Positions 31,501 to 39,534 of a stretch of 39,534 bases of DNA are shown here, piece by piece. This stretch comes from JBMOLL01 sp049325415 (GTDB lineage: Bacteria; Bacteroidota; Bacteroidia; Bacteroidales; GCA-2748055), in assembly GCA_049325415.1 (NCBI GenBank), contig JBMOLL010000115.1, forward strand, positions 1 to 39,534, written 5' to 3'. Position 1 is the stretch's first letter. The number at the start of each line of letters is the position of its first letter. The translations under genes were made by a program, and so were the position numbers. The notes under the pieces are model-generated. The model did no database searches. It had not been told where the DNA came from and saw nothing but the letters and a program-made list of their open reading frames with translations.

Positions 31501-32409
31501 TCAGGGTTCCGGGATTCTCTTTTTTGCCGAGGATGAAACCAGCGCTTCCAGCTTTTCCCGGTTCTTTTTTATCCTCAGATTCCTCTCCTCCTCCGTCTCC
31601 GGTGTTAAAGCCTCCAGTTTCCGTAGCAGATCGTCCAGGTCCCAGTTTCGTTCCTTTTTTTCATTCAGCGCTTTAAGAATCACCTGTCCGCCTGGCCGGT
31701 CCAGCACCTCTTCAGGGATTTCCTCGATGATGGCTCTGAAATCCACCCCATTCATCCGGGTAATAAAACGTGAGAGTGATTCGGGCCCGATCTTCCTGTA
31801 AAAAGGATGAGTTCTCAGACACTGCAGGACCCGCGGATCGGCTGAAAGGTCTGTAGAACGTAACATACCGGGGAAAAGCAGGCAGGAATCGAAATCCGTT
31901 ACCAGGATTTCATCCCGGTCGGTCTTCAGAAGATTGTGGTTAGAAGTGCTGCGGTCGGTGTTCAGCAGGAACAGATCCAGCAAGTACACCTCTTCCTCCA
32001 TTTCCGCAAAGGCAGCAGGCAGGCATCCAAGGTCTGCGGGTACGGCATTTTCCACGTACTCAAAGGCAATGTTTAATCCCATGCTTTTTTCGATAAGCTT
32101 CCTCACTTCAATATACAGGTGATCGTATTTAAGCTCTTCCGACAGCCTGATCCAGACCGGCATGCGGGTATTAAGCCCCAGAATATGTCCAAGCCGGTTT
32201 GCAAACCATTCGTTAAGCAGGGCATATTCCCCGCTCATGCCAGCTCTCAGTTTAACAAAGTATTTCCGGCTGCCCTGCCTGACGAGCAGGGGGAAGGAGG
32301 ATCCCCCGGGATAATAGTCCAGCACTTCAGTATCTTCCAAGTCCTTTTGGTAAATTTTATGTCGGATTATTTTAATAGTTCCCTCACATCGATAAACACC
32401 GGCGTGCAA
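31501..32409 (-). CDS. HipA-like kinase (stand-alone HipA_2 type)
   Basis: The frame of 302 codons encodes a small kinase-fold protein. RKYFVKLRAG supplies the ATP-binding Lys, LLDLFLLNTDRSTSNHNLL the catalytic loop with Asp and Asn, and VTDFDSCLLF the metal-binding Asp. A charged helical tail (about 235-300) follows. This matches the HipA-like kinase family found without a HipB antitoxin. The start is uncertain: TTG at 32409 overlaps the upstream gene by 43 bp, and TTG at 32340 lies 27 bp after its stop and would give 279 residues. No ATG fits. No HTH partner gene is present, so a toxin-antitoxin role is not supported; it may phosphorylate an unknown protein. Confidence 0.7.
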   Translation of the reverse strand: MHAGVYRCEGTIKIIRHKIYQKDLEDTEVLDYYPGGSSFPLLVRQGSRKYFVKLRAGMSGEYALLNEWFANRLGHILGLNTRMPVWIRLSEELKYDHLYIEVRKLIEKSMGLNIAFEYVENAVPADLGCLPAAFAEMEEEVYLLDLFLLNTDRSTSNHNLLKTDRDEILVTDFDSCLLFPGMLRSTDLSADPRVLQCLRTHPFYRKIGPESLSRFITRMNGVDFRAIIEEIPEEVLDRPGGQVILKALNEKKERNWDLDDLLRKLEALTPETEEERNLRIKKNREKLEALVSSSAKKRIPEP

Positions 32410-32744
32410 CCGGAGCTTTCGATGCTGAATGTTCCCGCGGTATCGGCAAGGCAGTCGCCCGACAGGTTCCGGATCTCCACCAGGTATTCATAATCCCCCG
32501 CGGGAAGTTCAATATTCAGGTACTCGGGGGAGGTGCAATCGGGCACCGTATCGGTGTAGCCCGGGATTACACCGTAATCATTGTTGCCTATGAGCAGTAA
32601 AGCCTCCAGCGGTGTGTTGACAATGGCCGTGTTGGTGGCAAAACTGACTGTGCCGCGGTCGTCGCAACTTCGAACGGTGAAAAGCAGAAATATTGTTAAC
32701 ACTGCTGCCCGAAGGACGATGTGTTGATAATGCAGGCTTTTCAT
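32367..32744 (-). CDS. Small secreted protein or lipoprotein, unknown
   Basis: The 125-residue precursor has a hydrophobic signal (HIVLRAAVLTIFLLFTVRSC). The Cys at 27 is a possible but non-ideal lipobox (VRSC). The mature part looks like a single beta-sandwich (LEALLLIGNNDYGVIPGYTDTVPDCTSPEYLNIELPAGDYEYLVEIRNLSGDCLADTAGTFSIESSGCTPVFIDVREL) with three further Cys that could form disulfides. I do not recognise it. Its 3' end overlaps or abuts the HipA-like kinase gene, which suggests co-expression. Confidence 0.65.
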   Translation of the reverse strand: MKSLHYQHIVLRAAVLTIFLLFTVRSCDDRGTVSFATNTAIVNTPLEALLLIGNNDYGVIPGYTDTVPDCTSPEYLNIELPAGDYEYLVEIRNLSGDCLADTAGTFSIESSGCTPVFIDVRELLK

Positions 32745-32801
32745 GATAGGTTTGATTTACAGCAATATCTGTTTTTTTACCGGCGATATTTGTCAGGCCT
32801 C

Positions 32802-34184
32802 TCATCGCCCAAGGATCCTCTCGATCAGCCGGAAGTTCGGGAAGGGCACATAGCGGAATTTCAGGTCGATCCATACGGGAGTGCTCACCACTCCCCTCCG
32901 GTTACTGAAGGCCAGCAGACTGTCGCGGCCGTGGTACTTGCCCATCCCGCTGTTCCCCACACCGCCCAGGGGCAGGTGGTGGTTGGCGAAATGCAGGAGG
33001 TTGTCGTTGATACAGGCCCCGCCCGAGGTACTGCGGGCCAGTACCTCCTTCGCCTTTTTATTCTTCCCGAAGTAATAAAAGGCCAGGGGCTTCTCGTTCC
33101 GGTTGATGTAGCCTAGGGCTTCCCCGACCTCCTCAAAGGTCATCACGGGCAGGATCGGTCCGAAGATCTCCTCCTGCATCACAGGGTGGGAGGGATCGAT
33201 ACCGTCGATAATCGTGGGGGCGATAAAACGTTCGGCTGCATCTACCTCGCCGCCCCTGACGATCCGGCCCTCTTTCATGAGCCCGCTCAGCCTTTCCACC
33301 GCCTTATCGTTGACGATGCGGGGGTAGTAGCGGCTCTGTCGGATATCTTCCCCGTACATATCCTTGATATGCCGGTCGATGAGCGTGAGCAGTTCGTCTT
33401 TCAGCGCCTTCTGCACGAAGAGGTAATCGGGGGCGATGCAGGTCTGGCCGGCATTGATGAGCTTGCCCCAGGCGATACGGCGGGCGGCCCGTTCGAGATG
33501 GGCCCCGGTATCGACGATGCAGGGGCTCTTTCCGCCCAGCTCCAGGATGACAGGGGTGAGGTTCGCAGCGGCGGCCTGCATGACATGGTGGCCAACGGCC
33601 GGACTTCCGGTATAGAAGATCAGGTCGAAGCGCTGTGACCAGAGCAGGGCATTGACCTCGCGACCGCCCTGCACAAGAGTGATGTAGCCCGGATCGAAGA
33701 ATTCGTTCACCAGCTGCTCCATGACCTCCGCGATGGCAGGGGTGTAGGGGGAGGGCTTCAGCACGGCGCAGCAGCCGGCGGAGATGGCGCCCACAAGCGG
33801 GTTGAAGAGCAGCTGGAAGGGATAGTTCCAGGGTGAGACGATCAGAGACACGCCCAGCGGCTCCACCAGCACCCGGCTCGAGGAGGGGAGGAGATGGAGG
33901 GGCGTGCTCACCCTCCGGGTCCGGGTCCAGCGCTTCAGGTGACGGAGGTGGTTGGCGATCTCCCCCGTGACGAGGCTGATTTCGGTGAGGTAGGCCTCCT
34001 CGGGCGACTTGTGGAGATCGTCCCACAGGGCCTTTTCAATACGCTTGCGGTAGCAGAAGATGGCCTTTTTAAGGGTGCGCAGCTGCTGCAGCCGGAACGG
34101 CAGTTCGCGGGTAAGGCCGGTGGCAAAGAAAGCGCGCTGGGCATCAAGGAGTTGCCTGATATCGTTTTCAGCCGGGTTGTTCAT
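32802..34184 (-). CDS. Aldehyde dehydrogenase (ALDH3-like class)
   Basis: This 460-residue NAD(P)-dependent aldehyde dehydrogenase has LIVSPWNYPFQLLFNPLVGAISAGC, the catalytic base Glu215 in LELGGKSP, the nucleophile Cys249 in NAGQTCIAPDY, and EEIFGPILPV, ending with ANHHLPLGGVGNSGMGKYHG. The length and the short N-terminus match the class 3/fatty-aldehyde subgroup, which oxidises medium- or long-chain and aromatic aldehydes. There is no signal peptide. It is separated from the neighbours by 57 bp downstream and over 200 bp upstream, so it is probably monocistronic or leads the following two genes. Confidence 0.9.
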   Translation of the reverse strand: MNNPAENDIRQLLDAQRAFFATGLTRELPFRLQQLRTLKKAIFCYRKRIEKALWDDLHKSPEEAYLTEISLVTGEIANHLRHLKRWTRTRRVSTPLHLLPSSSRVLVEPLGVSLIVSPWNYPFQLLFNPLVGAISAGCCAVLKPSPYTPAIAEVMEQLVNEFFDPGYITLVQGGREVNALLWSQRFDLIFYTGSPAVGHHVMQAAAANLTPVILELGGKSPCIVDTGAHLERAARRIAWGKLINAGQTCIAPDYLFVQKALKDELLTLIDRHIKDMYGEDIRQSRYYPRIVNDKAVERLSGLMKEGRIVRGGEVDAAERFIAPTIIDGIDPSHPVMQEEIFGPILPVMTFEEVGEALGYINRNEKPLAFYYFGKNKKAKEVLARSTSGGACINDNLLHFANHHLPLGGVGNSGMGKYHGRDSLLAFSNRRGVVSTPVWIDLKFRYVPFPNFRLIERILGR

Positions 34185-34356
34185 GTCTGGACGGGTTTAT
34201 AATGTTGCCTGCCGGAACGGTACAGGCTGCTTACAGGCGAAGATACAAATTCCGTAAATATCCTGGTCGTCTTTCAGATAGCGTTTTCCCCGGAGTAAGA
34301 AGTCGGATACTTATTATCGATTAAGTAATTGTCCTATTGTTTCAAGAAATCTTTTA

Positions 34357-34385
34357 GAAACCGGATACAACCGAAGGACGGTTTC
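34357..34385 (-). terminator. Inverted repeat after truA, weak terminator candidate
   Basis: GAAACCG (34357-34363) pairs with CGGTTTC (34379-34385) around a 15-nt loop, 24 bp after the truA stop. On the minus strand it is followed by TAAAAGATTTC, so no clean T-tract exists. Confidence 0.3.
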
Positions 34386-34409
34386 TTAATCATAATCGAA
34401 AAAATCGTT

Positions 34410-35198
34410 TCATTTTAAACTGAGTATTTGCGGAATAAGCTCCCTGCCTCTTTCGGGTACCTGGTTATCGTAATATACTTTATGCAGATAGAGTCCGGAA
34501 CCGGGTGCCGTCAGTTTTGCCGGCACGGGAGAATAGGACTTCAGCATTCCCTGGATCTCGTTTAACGGGAGCTTTTCACGACCTGCTTCGACAAGGACCC
34601 CGGTGATCCTTCGCACCATTTTCCATAAAAAGTGCGAAGCGACGAAATGAAGGACGATCAGATCATCGGTCTTATGCACATCGATCCAGTTCACTTCAAC
34701 TTTCGTGGAATCTGTTTCCGCGTCTTTATCGGTAAATGACTGATAATCTTTAAATCCGCTCAGCTTTTCGGCGGCCTGCTGCATGAGTGTCACATTCAGT
34801 TTATCTTTTATCCACCAGGAATAGTTTTTGCCAAAAGCACTCCTGCGGGTCGAGATTAAATAGAGATAACTGCGTGCAGTGGCATCGTACCGTGCATGGA
34901 ACTTTGGTGCTGCCTGCTCAACCGACAGGATATTGATATCGTAGGGTAAGGCATCGTTGAGTTTAAAGCGGATCTGCTGGAGCGACAGATTTGTTTTCAC
35001 CTCCAGATGTGCCACCTGACCCAGGGCATGAACACCGCCATCCGTTCGACCGGCGCCATAAAACTCAAAAGGCTGGGAGTCAAAAACCGACTTGCAGGCG
35101 TCAAAGAAACTTCCCTGAACGGATCGGGTTCCTTTCTGCAACTGCCATCCGCTGTAACGGCTCCCTTCGTATTCGATCGTAAGTTTAAAACGTGCCAT
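34410..35198 (-). CDS. truA: tRNA pseudouridine(38-40) synthase TruA
   Basis: This 262-residue TruA makes pseudouridine at positions 38-40 of the tRNA anticodon arm. The catalytic Asp53 lies in GAGRTDGGVHALGQ. RYDATARSYLYLI, FLWKMVRRITGVLVEAGR and the C-terminal PVPAKLTAPGSGLYLHKVYYD are all typical. I chose the ATG at 35198 (MARFKLTIEYEGSRYSGWQ) because this is the family N-terminus; the 14 codons upstream in frame have no counterpart. The gene stands alone in a region without close operon partners. Confidence 0.93.
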   Translation of the reverse strand: MARFKLTIEYEGSRYSGWQLQKGTRSVQGSFFDACKSVFDSQPFEFYGAGRTDGGVHALGQVAHLEVKTNLSLQQIRFKLNDALPYDINILSVEQAAPKFHARYDATARSYLYLISTRRSAFGKNYSWWIKDKLNVTLMQQAAEKLSGFKDYQSFTDKDAETDSTKVEVNWIDVHKTDDLIVLHFVASHFLWKMVRRITGVLVEAGREKLPLNEIQGMLKSYSPVPAKLTAPGSGLYLHKVYYDNQVPERGRELIPQILSLK

Positions 35199-35416
35199 AG
35201 ATAATTTTCCTGTGAAAAAAGCCGGCATTAGCGGCAACACAAGGTAGAATATCCGGGTAATATAAACAAGAGGGGAAGGGTTGGACCTGGCTCATTTTAC
35301 CGGTACTGTTAATTATCTCTTCCGGCAAGGACCATGCCTGTAATTCAGCTCTATCACCCATAATTATCGGGGTATGTCCAACACCAATCATTTTCTTCTG
35401 CCAGCGACCGTCGGCC

Positions 35417-36001
35417 CTATGGCGCACCAGGGGTATTCAGTTTTTTTCGGATTACATAATAATCGGCAAGCTCCCTTTTTATTTCAAACCCGTTCTTCTC
35501 ATATAACGGCAGAGGTCCCCTGTAATGTCCTTCGCACGACAGATCTCCTTTTCCCGGATAGGCTTCCAGATAATCATAGCCCATGCCGGCATAGTCCTGG
35601 CTGATTTTATCAAGGATTTTTTGAGCTATTCCCTGTCTTCTGTAATCCGGATGGATCAGGAAGCAGACCACCGAACATACTTTTTCCTCCGGATTATCAA
35701 TCAGATCATAATACTTGATTAATCTCTGGTAATTTAATCTGTCATTGGCGTTACACCATCCAACCGGCCTATTATCCGAATAGGCTAAATAACCGGTCAT
35801 TCTGTGATCCTGTACATAGTTTATCACCGAAGAACGGTTTTTTTCCTTGGTCCACTGTTCCGAGGTCCCGGTAAAATGAAAGGAAAAACAATAACAAACT
35901 GACCAGTCGGGATTTTCTTTAAAGCTCATGTTATCAAAGAACCACAGATAATCGTCCAGCAGATCAGGGGTTAAAGGTTTTATTTCTACAGGCATCTTCA
36001 T
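35417..36001 (-). CDS. GNAT-family N-acetyltransferase
   Basis: This 194-residue protein starts MKMPVEIKPLTPDLLDDYLWFFD. It has the GNAT core: GYLAYSDNRPVGWCNAND, the strand VCSVVCFLIHPDYRRQGIAQKILDKI with acetyl-CoA loop RRQGIA, and YDYLEAYPGKG. It ends with LYEKNGFEI, as in GNAT enzymes of small-molecule or protein acetylation type. The acceptor is unknown. Five Cys residues in the core are more than usual. I chose ATG 36001; an upstream in-frame start adds seven residues. Confidence 0.82.
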   Translation of the reverse strand: MKMPVEIKPLTPDLLDDYLWFFDNMSFKENPDWSVCYCFSFHFTGTSEQWTKEKNRSSVINYVQDHRMTGYLAYSDNRPVGWCNANDRLNYQRLIKYYDLIDNPEEKVCSVVCFLIHPDYRRQGIAQKILDKISQDYAGMGYDYLEAYPGKGDLSCEGHYRGPLPLYEKNGFEIKRELADYYVIRKKLNTPGAP

Positions 36002-36159
36002 TTGTTTTGGGCTTTGTAGCAAAATGAAAAATGGTCAGCGAAAGGTTTAGTGGCCGCTCAGACTTCTATTTATTTGCCACTGATTATTTTTCATAATCCA
36101 ATATCAATTCCTATTCTTAGTCCGGGATATACTTTTTTAAATCCCGACCACCCGGGAAT

Positions 36160-36182
36160 GCGAACAACTTGAATTAGTTGGG
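36160..36182. repeat. Dispersed 23-bp repeat, copy 2, overlapping a stop codon
   Basis: It is identical to 5616-5638 except for one base. The last codons and the TAA of the gene at 36174-37298 lie inside it. The flanking 36123-36156 contains imperfect CGGGAT/ATCCCG and a CCCGGG palindrome, as in the other copy. Confidence 0.65.
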
Positions 36183-37298
36183 ATAAACGGGTTGATTCAA
36201 AATTTCTATTCCTTTTAAGTTTTCCAGCTGAGTAATAAAGCCCCATCCGAACATTTTTTCAGAAATTTCCAAAATCAATTCATTCTCCCCTTTCTTTAAT
36301 GGAAGTTCTATCATTTGATGCTTATCCACAACATAGCCTCGGTCTTCATATATCTCAGATTCATGAAAGCTATTGTCCCCGGTAAAGATGTTTTCTGTGT
36401 TTAAGTAAATTCTTATTTTATCGCTATAGCCAAAATACAATTTCTTTTTCTGTGCCTTTTTTGAATCTATTATCACTTTTGCCAGCACGGTGTTTTTCGT
36501 TTTAGATATCCTGAAATACCGGTTAAGATTCATAATATAATTTTCTTCGGTATTTGTATTCTGCCATTTACATACGATGCTGTCTTTTAAAAATGGTTTT
36601 TCAATTTTGAAATTGTAGTTATCATAAGGGTCAGAAATCCACCAACTTGATATGTATGTATTATTAACGGCAGTTTTTGGTTCGGGTTTAAAAGATACAA
36701 CGGAATCAGGTTTTGTTACTTTAAAATTGGCAAAATATGCAGGGTGATAACTGCATACACCAATATTTCCGTAAGCATAATCATGTTTTAGTTTCACCGA
36801 CATAACCTGTTTGGAATTATTGTCCAGATAGACTTTTGCTGAGTCCCCCGCAACCTGGATTTTTACATGAAACCACTCTCTGACAGGAATATTTGCAACA
36901 GCCTGATAAGCATTGCCATTGTAAAGTTGCCATGTTGCTGACCCGTTAAATACCGGGTCATATTGCACTGCATCCCATTTTCCACTTGTATGAGGCTGGA
37001 AATAAATGTATTCAAAATTATATAAAGATGTAAGCCTGAATACAATCCCTAAATATGCTTTTTCTGTCGGCGAATATAAATCACACTCTATAGTTCCATT
37101 TTGAAAATCCAGGCCCTCCAAAAAGGCAATTCCTGTTCCTTGAGGAATGAATGTTGTAAATACTGAATCGAATTCTGTTATTTCAGAGCCATAGGTTTTC
37201 CAATCTTTAGATTTGAAATCGATACTTATCGTTTCCTTCTGTGCCGGGCAAATAACTGAAACTATTGAAAAAAGGAAAATCAGTTTTATTTTAGTCAT
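36174..37298 (-). CDS. Secreted protein with concanavalin A-like domain
   Basis: The 374-residue precursor has a signal peptide (about 1-19). Residues about 22-195 match the LamG/DUF1080-like jelly roll seen in secreted Bacteroidota proteins (GIAFLEGLDFQNGTIECDLYSPTEKAYLGIVFRL, WFHVKIQVAGDSAKVYLDNNSKQVM, GNIGVCSYHPAYFANFKV). The C-terminal half (about 210-374) looks like a second beta-domain ending MIELPLKKGENELILEISEKMFGWGF, typical of glycosidase-associated jelly rolls. No catalytic residues are recognisable. Base composition is visibly AT-richer than neighbouring genes, and the 3' end runs into a dispersed repeat, hinting at a separate origin. A binding or sensor role is possible. Confidence 0.75.
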   Translation of the reverse strand: MTKIKLIFLFSIVSVICPAQKETISIDFKSKDWKTYGSEITEFDSVFTTFIPQGTGIAFLEGLDFQNGTIECDLYSPTEKAYLGIVFRLTSLYNFEYIYFQPHTSGKWDAVQYDPVFNGSATWQLYNGNAYQAVANIPVREWFHVKIQVAGDSAKVYLDNNSKQVMSVKLKHDYAYGNIGVCSYHPAYFANFKVTKPDSVVSFKPEPKTAVNNTYISSWWISDPYDNYNFKIEKPFLKDSIVCKWQNTNTEENYIMNLNRYFRISKTKNTVLAKVIIDSKKAQKKKLYFGYSDKIRIYLNTENIFTGDNSFHESEIYEDRGYVVDKHQMIELPLKKGENELILEISEKMFGWGFITQLENLKGIEILNQPVYPN

Positions 37299-37740
37299 CT
37301 TTCAGGTTTGTTTATTTTAATCGTGGCCGTTGTTCTGCAGCATTGCACAAAACTTATTTTAAAACTGCATCTCCATCCTCTCCAATACTCCCTGTGCCTG
37401 ATTTCAACCCGCGAAGGTTGTACCGGACGGATTTCATATTCCTGACTGTTTTTAACTGGCAGGAGCGACTATACAAGTTAGATTATTCAGAAGATATAAT
37501 CAAGAGGGGAATTTTTTGGACTTACTTCATTTATTATTAAAATGCAAAAGATTTCCAAGGCTGGCATATTTTCAACTGTTTATGGATCTGACCAGGAAAA
37601 TGCAAAAAAAAAATCTCACAGACTGTCCCCGGGAGTAAAGTATTTGAAATCCACCGTCAGGAACCCTTCAGGCGATCCTTCGACTCGTAACTCGATAAAC
37701 TCGTTACTTCGCTCAGGAACCGAGGCATTGAGTTTGGGGT

Positions 37741-37767
37741 GGTAAACCTCGACAGGCTCGGTTTACC
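37741..37767. repeat. Perfect 8-bp inverted repeat
   Basis: GGTAAACC (37741-37748) pairs with GGTTTACC (37760-37767) around TCGACAGGCTC. The loop word also appears in variant form at other repeats of this region. Confidence 0.6.
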
Positions 37768-37859
37768 GTCGCTGGATCGAGCTAATTGGTGAGCGAAGTC
37801 GAACCACTGTCGAGATCCTGTCCCTGTTTATTATTAGGACGGTTCCTGAGCGCAGTGGT

Positions 37860-38002
37860 GAGCTTGCCGAACCACAAGTCGAAGGAGCTCATCTCCTTTG
37901 AAAAGGGCCTCTTATTGCGATGAATGTATTGAGTCTGCCGAACCACAAGTCGAAGGACCTTTTCTTCCTTCGAGCATGGCCTCTCACTACGACGAAAGTA
38001 TT
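37860..38002. repeat. Tandem ~72-bp repeat, two and a part units
   Basis: Unit 1 (37860-37930, 71 bp) and unit 2 (37931-38002, 72 bp) share GAG-x-x-TGCCGAACCACAAGTCGAAGG at the start and GTATT at the end, with a variable centre. A partial third unit begins at 38003 (GAGTTTGCC). An open frame on the minus strand through it is a repeat artefact. Confidence 0.7.
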
Positions 38003-38147
38003 GAGTTTGCCAGACATAAGCCGATAATCCAGCTCTATCATTCATGATTATCGGATAATTTCCAGGGGAAATGGAATTTCCCGGGAGCGGGACAGACCAT
38101 TCTTGAGACTCTGCCGGCCGGCCAGGAATGTTCTGACCCTGTTCGGC

Positions 38148-39534
38148 TTATTTCCCCCTGTATTTAAGCAGGTAAAGCTGGATGAAGATCCCGTTCTCCA
38201 ATTTATTGTCGAATACCGTATCTTTTTTCAGCAGCTCCGATTCGGATAATACCCGGTTGAGATTTTCCATATTCAAATCAAGGGTATGAAACCTGACGGC
38301 ACAGAATTCTTCTCCCGGCTGCAGGAATTCTCCCGGCTGGTCGTACTGACGGATCCCGGTGAAGGCGTCGACATTCGACATCTCTGCCTTCAGCCAGTAG
38401 TGAGTTAAGCCCGAATTGCCGGTGTATTCGCTTAAGGGGCCGGCGGTTATTTCCGTGATGTGCAGGATTTTCTTTATTTCAGGATAGTTGTCCGAAATAT
38501 AGGCAATGGTTTGCCGGTAAGGGCCGTAGGAGAAACCGTAGGAGGAAAGCGAGATCCGTACGCCGGGAAACAGAACCGCTGCCGTAAGGATCAGTCGGAG
38601 CCAGAGCTGCCTGATCCGGACAAGCAGGATCGTTGGCGCGACAGCCAGCATCGTAACTATGGCCATAACATATCGGGTCGACAGGATGGGTTGTGAAAAC
38701 AGGGAAATGGCCGTAACAAGCAACAGGGTTCCGAGGAAGACCGAAAGGGAGAGCCATAACAGCAAACGGTATTCGGATAACACTCTGGTAAAGCTTAAAA
38801 AGAGGGCAATAAGAATAAGGCTCCACATCAGCAGGGTAAGTACCCTGGAAAAGCTGCTTGTCCAGAATTGTTCCGTAAACGGAATGGTGAAGCAGGATAA
38901 AAGGCCGCTGAAACTTACTTCGGGAGCCCAGAAGGCATGCTGGACCTTTTTTATCTGGATAACAAACATGAAGATCCATGGGATGAACAGCGCCACTGCC
39001 ACCAGTCCTGCGTACAGATGATGACGCCACTTTGTATTCTTTGTGACAAGGAGGTAAATAAACACAAAACCGTTGGCCACAAAGGCGGCGGCCAGACTGT
39101 AATAGTGCACATACATGGCGATCACGGTGAAAACAGAGAGGAGGATCAGATCACGCCTTCCCCCGGTTTTCATGAATAAGTACGCATAAATGAATACACC
39201 CGATACGGAAAAGGCCGCCCAGGTGTACATGCGGGCCTGGTGTGAATATACGGCCAGCATGGGAACCGAAACCAGCATCAGGCAAAAGTACAGCGCCCCT
39301 TTTTTGCCAAAAATACGCTGACCGGCAAAATAGCCGAGTACCAGGGTCGACAGAGCCCCCAGCACCGAAAACAGCCGCATGCTTATTGCATTCTGACCGA
39401 ACAGGGCCGTAAAAAGCCTTAATCCCACATAATACAGGGGCGGATGTAAATCGTTTCTGAACATGGCATAGCTGTCGGCCAGGGAACCGTTCAACATGGA
39501 TTTGGTATAGATCTCATCGCTCCACAGATCGCTG
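38148..39534 (-). CDS. GT39-family membrane glycosyltransferase, partial at its 5' end
   Basis: The frame continues past the window edge. Reading upstream of the internal Met at 39497 gives SDLWSDEIYTKS, so the N-terminus is cut off. The visible 462 residues have the acidic WSDE loop expected in the first periplasmic loop of GT-C enzymes, then RNDLHPPLYYVGLRLF, about nine or ten transmembrane helices, and a soluble C-terminal tail (about 340-462). Enzymes of the GT39/PMT-ArnT type transfer sugars from polyprenyl-phosphate donors to proteins, lipid A or other glycans at the inner membrane. The acceptor is unknown. The gene ends just before the repeat region. Confidence 0.82.
   Translation of the reverse strand, partial: SDLWSDEIYTKSMLNGSLADSYAMFRNDLHPPLYYVGLRLFTALFGQNAISMRLFSVLGALSTLVLGYFAGQRIFGKKGALYFCLMLVSVPMLAVYSHQARMYTWAAFSVSGVFIYAYLFMKTGGRRDLILLSVFTVIAMYVHYYSLAAAFVANGFVFIYLLVTKNTKWRHHLYAGLVAVALFIPWIFMFVIQIKKVQHAFWAPEVSFSGLLSCFTIPFTEQFWTSSFSRVLTLLMWSLILIALFLSFTRVLSEYRLLLWLSLSVFLGTLLLVTAISLFSQPILSTRYVMAIVTMLAVAPTILLVRIRQLWLRLILTAAVLFPGVRISLSSYGFSYGPYRQTIAYISDNYPEIKKILHITEITAGPLSEYTGNSGLTHYWLKAEMSNVDAFTGIRQYDQPGEFLQPGEEFCAVRFHTLDLNMENLNRVLSESELLKKDTVFDNKLENGIFIQLYLLKYRGK

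Larger units (their letters stand above)
37299..38147. other. 849-bp non-coding region rich in repeats
   Basis: I see no supported gene. 37299-37640 is AT-rich and featureless apart from the upstream region of the 36174-37298 gene. 37660-38045 is a mosaic of palindromes and tandem units, including a perfect 8-bp hairpin at 37741-37767 and 72-bp units at 37860-38002. A 7-bp GGGAAAT/ATTTCCC hairpin is at 38066-38082. Any short frame across it is repeat-derived. Confidence 0.6.

Noticed and set aside
31501..32409. HipBA toxin-antitoxin system
   Set aside because: No HTH antitoxin gene is adjacent and the kinase is the short HipA-like form, so a toxin-antitoxin call is not supported.
37860..38002. 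CRISPR array
   Set aside because: Units are only two and a part, conserved at the ends with long imperfect identity, and there are no regular short repeats, unique spacers or cas genes.
37782..38045. 87-residue frame with internal repeats (DLWFGKL-like)
   Set aside because: Its repetition comes from the 72-bp DNA repeats and palindromes; there is no start context and no homologous protein character.

Overview
The window looks like a chromosomal segment of a free-living, glycan-degrading member of the Bacteroidota, most like Bacteroidales/Marinilabiliales-type bacteria. The reasons are a SusC/SusD pair, a GH97 alpha-glucosidase, a SusR-like membrane regulator, a C-terminal type IX secretion (T9SS) sorting domain, many lipoproteins, weak or absent Shine-Dalgarno sequences, and several matches to the Bacteroidota -7 promoter box TAnnTTTG. 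No rRNA, tRNA, CRISPR array, transposase or phage gene was seen. Functions are assigned by reading protein motifs; no database search was possible.

Layout. 1-370: non-coding, with palindromes. 371-2200 (+): an FtsE-like ABC ATPase and a GNAT acetyltransferase. 2292-6210 (-): a lipoprotein with a Gly/Pro/Met-rich segment, a secreted beta-helix protein, a nitronate monooxygenase/FabK-like flavoprotein and a cold-shock-domain protein with an apparently long leader. 6532-10928 (-): a tight cluster of MutS2, a FemAB-like acyltransferase and a polysaccharide deacetylase. 11318-11674 (+): an orphan cysteine-containing lipoprotein.

12141-24165 is a polysaccharide utilisation locus (PUL). A minus-strand operon runs from an unrecognised secreted protein (19484-20311) through SusC and SusD to a GH97 alpha-glucosidase. 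A divergent plus-strand gene (20578-22554) encodes a T9SS-exported beta-helix enzyme. Its three Asp residues (363, 387, 388) have the spacing that I recall for the catalytic residues of GH87 alpha-1,3-glucanases. A convergent SusR-like regulator (22582-24165) closes the locus. The inferred substrate is an alpha-glucan, perhaps fungal alpha-1,3-glucan or nigeran. The model is cleavage outside the cell by the GH87-like enzyme, uptake by SusCD, and conversion to glucose by GH97.

24479-34184 (-): an SDR oxidoreductase, a tricorn-type protease, a second glycan-related pair (GH43 and DUF1593), a HipA-like kinase overlapping a small secreted protein, and an aldehyde dehydrogenase. 34410-37298 (-): TruA, a GNAT and an AT-rich secreted lectin-fold protein. 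37299-38147 is non-coding and full of palindromic and tandem repeats. The window ends inside a GT39-type membrane glycosyltransferase.

Several related intergenic repeats recur across the window, including a 23-bp element at 5616 and 36160 and a REP-like palindrome at 237 and 11946. They are the main structure not explained by genes.
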